Shown here: positions 6,048-6,191 of the stretch, one piece after another
How positions within the stretch are numbered: position 1 is the first letter of the stretch
Layout of the letters: the number at the start of each line of letters is the position of its first letter
NCBI GenBank assembly: GCA_946055175.1
Contig: CAMGET010000089.1
Location: 1 to 6,191, forward strand
Length of the DNA stretch: 6,191 nt
Direction: 5' to 3'
Origin: an uncultured Roseburia sp.
Lineage (GTDB): Bacteria > Bacillota > Clostridia > Lachnospirales > Lachnospiraceae
Translations under genes and position numbers: made by a program
The notes under the pieces: generated by a model
The model's input: the letters and a program-made list of their open reading frames with translations, nothing else
Told to the model about the DNA's origin: nothing
Databases searched by the model: none

Positions 6048-6066
6048 AAATGAATAATGATAATAT
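6038..6066 (+). promoter_or_regulatory. Promoter for tRNA-Ser
   Basis: There is a perfect -35 TTGACA at 6038-6043, a 17-base spacer and a -10 TAATAT at 6061-6066 (4 of 6) preceded by the extended -10 dinucleotide TG at 6058-6059. Transcription would begin near 6073, about 30 bases before the mature tRNA, a leader that RNase P would remove. An alternative -10, TATAAG at 6064-6069, has a 20-base spacer and is less likely. Confidence 0.75.
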
Positions 6067-6103
6067 AAGTACTGCGCTGATTTGAAGCGAGAATAAAATA
6101 CAT

Positions 6104-6189
6104 GGAGAGGTATCGAAGTGGTCATAACGAGGCGGTCTTGAAAACCGTTTGTCCGCAAGGGCGCGTGGGTTCGAATCCCACCCTCTCCG
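6104..6189 (+). tRNA. tRNA-Ser (anticodon UGA), CCA not encoded
   Basis: A complete class II cloverleaf folds by eye. The acceptor stem is GGAGAGG (6104-6110) with CCTCTCC (6182-6188), the D stem TCG (6113-6115) with CGA (6128-6130), and the anticodon stem GCGGT (6132-6136) with ACCGT (6144-6148). The loop CTTGAAA gives anticodon TGA at 6139-6141. The long variable arm (about 6149-6164) has a GCAA tetraloop, and the T stem GTGGG (6165-6169) pairs with CCCAC (6177-6181) around TTCGAAT. The discriminator is G6189, as serine tRNAs require. The next bases are CT, so CCA is not encoded and must be added after RNase Z trimming. It decodes UCA and, by wobble, other UCN codons. A36-A37-A38 is the MiaA-type isopentenyl context, so this tRNA is not a t6A substrate of the upstream operon. 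Confidence 0.97.
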
Positions 6190-6191
6190 CT

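Noticed and set aside
6139..6141. Possible selenocysteine tRNA because the anticodon is TGA and the variable arm is long
   Set aside because: Anticodon UGA reads serine UCA codons; a tRNA-Sec would have anticodon UCA and a longer acceptor/D arm. This is an ordinary tRNA-Ser.
5940..6158. Leftward 72-codon open frame antisense to the ispD end and tRNA-Ser
   Set aside because: It runs across the tRNA gene and a T-rich tract, shows no recognisable domain, and is best explained as a chance frame.

Overview
The window reads as ordinary chromosomal DNA of a low-to-moderate GC Firmicute. Gene order, protein style and strong AAGGAGG-type ribosome binding sites point to Clostridia, most likely Lachnospiraceae; that placement is inference, with no marker that fixes a genus. 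Nearly everything is coding, no gene-free stretch reaches 300 bases, and no mobile element, CRISPR array or phage trace is visible.

Layout. The 5' end of an M42-family aminopeptidase gene runs leftward off the window (1-261). A short divergent control region (about 262-365) holds two back-to-back promoters whose -35 hexamers overlap. A rightward, tightly packed gene string follows: a two-helix YcxB-like membrane protein (366-881), tsaE (888-1319), tsaB (1316-2017), rimI (2021-2458), a 73-residue cysteine-rich zinc-ribbon-like protein (2525-2746), an RNase Z (2757-3674), an AT-rich membrane-anchored protein of unknown function (3692-4267), tsaD (4257-5285) and ispD (5303-5998). After 105 bases carrying a separate promoter comes tRNA-Ser(UGA) (6104-6189), whose CCA end is not encoded.

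How the genes fit together. TsaE, TsaB and TsaD are the three partners that transfer threonylcarbamoyl to A37 of ANN-decoding tRNAs (t6A). The enzyme that makes the threonylcarbamoyl-adenylate (TsaC/Sua5) is not in the window. RimI acetylates ribosomal protein S18 and possibly other N-termini. RNase Z trims the 3' end of CCA-less pre-tRNAs, the kind of transcript the downstream tRNA-Ser gene would give. The core of the string is therefore a tRNA maturation and translation-quality operon, with ispD (isoprenoid MEP pathway) at its end. Gaps of 3-17 bases and two overlaps support co-transcription; the only wider internal gap (66 bases, before the zinc-ribbon gene) may hold a weak secondary promoter.

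No clearly new system is present. The most useful leads are the two uncharacterised proteins embedded in the tRNA operon (the zinc-ribbon protein and the membrane-anchored protein overlapping tsaD), an RNase Z whose exosite-arm motif differs from the textbook form, and the compact divergent promoter pair.
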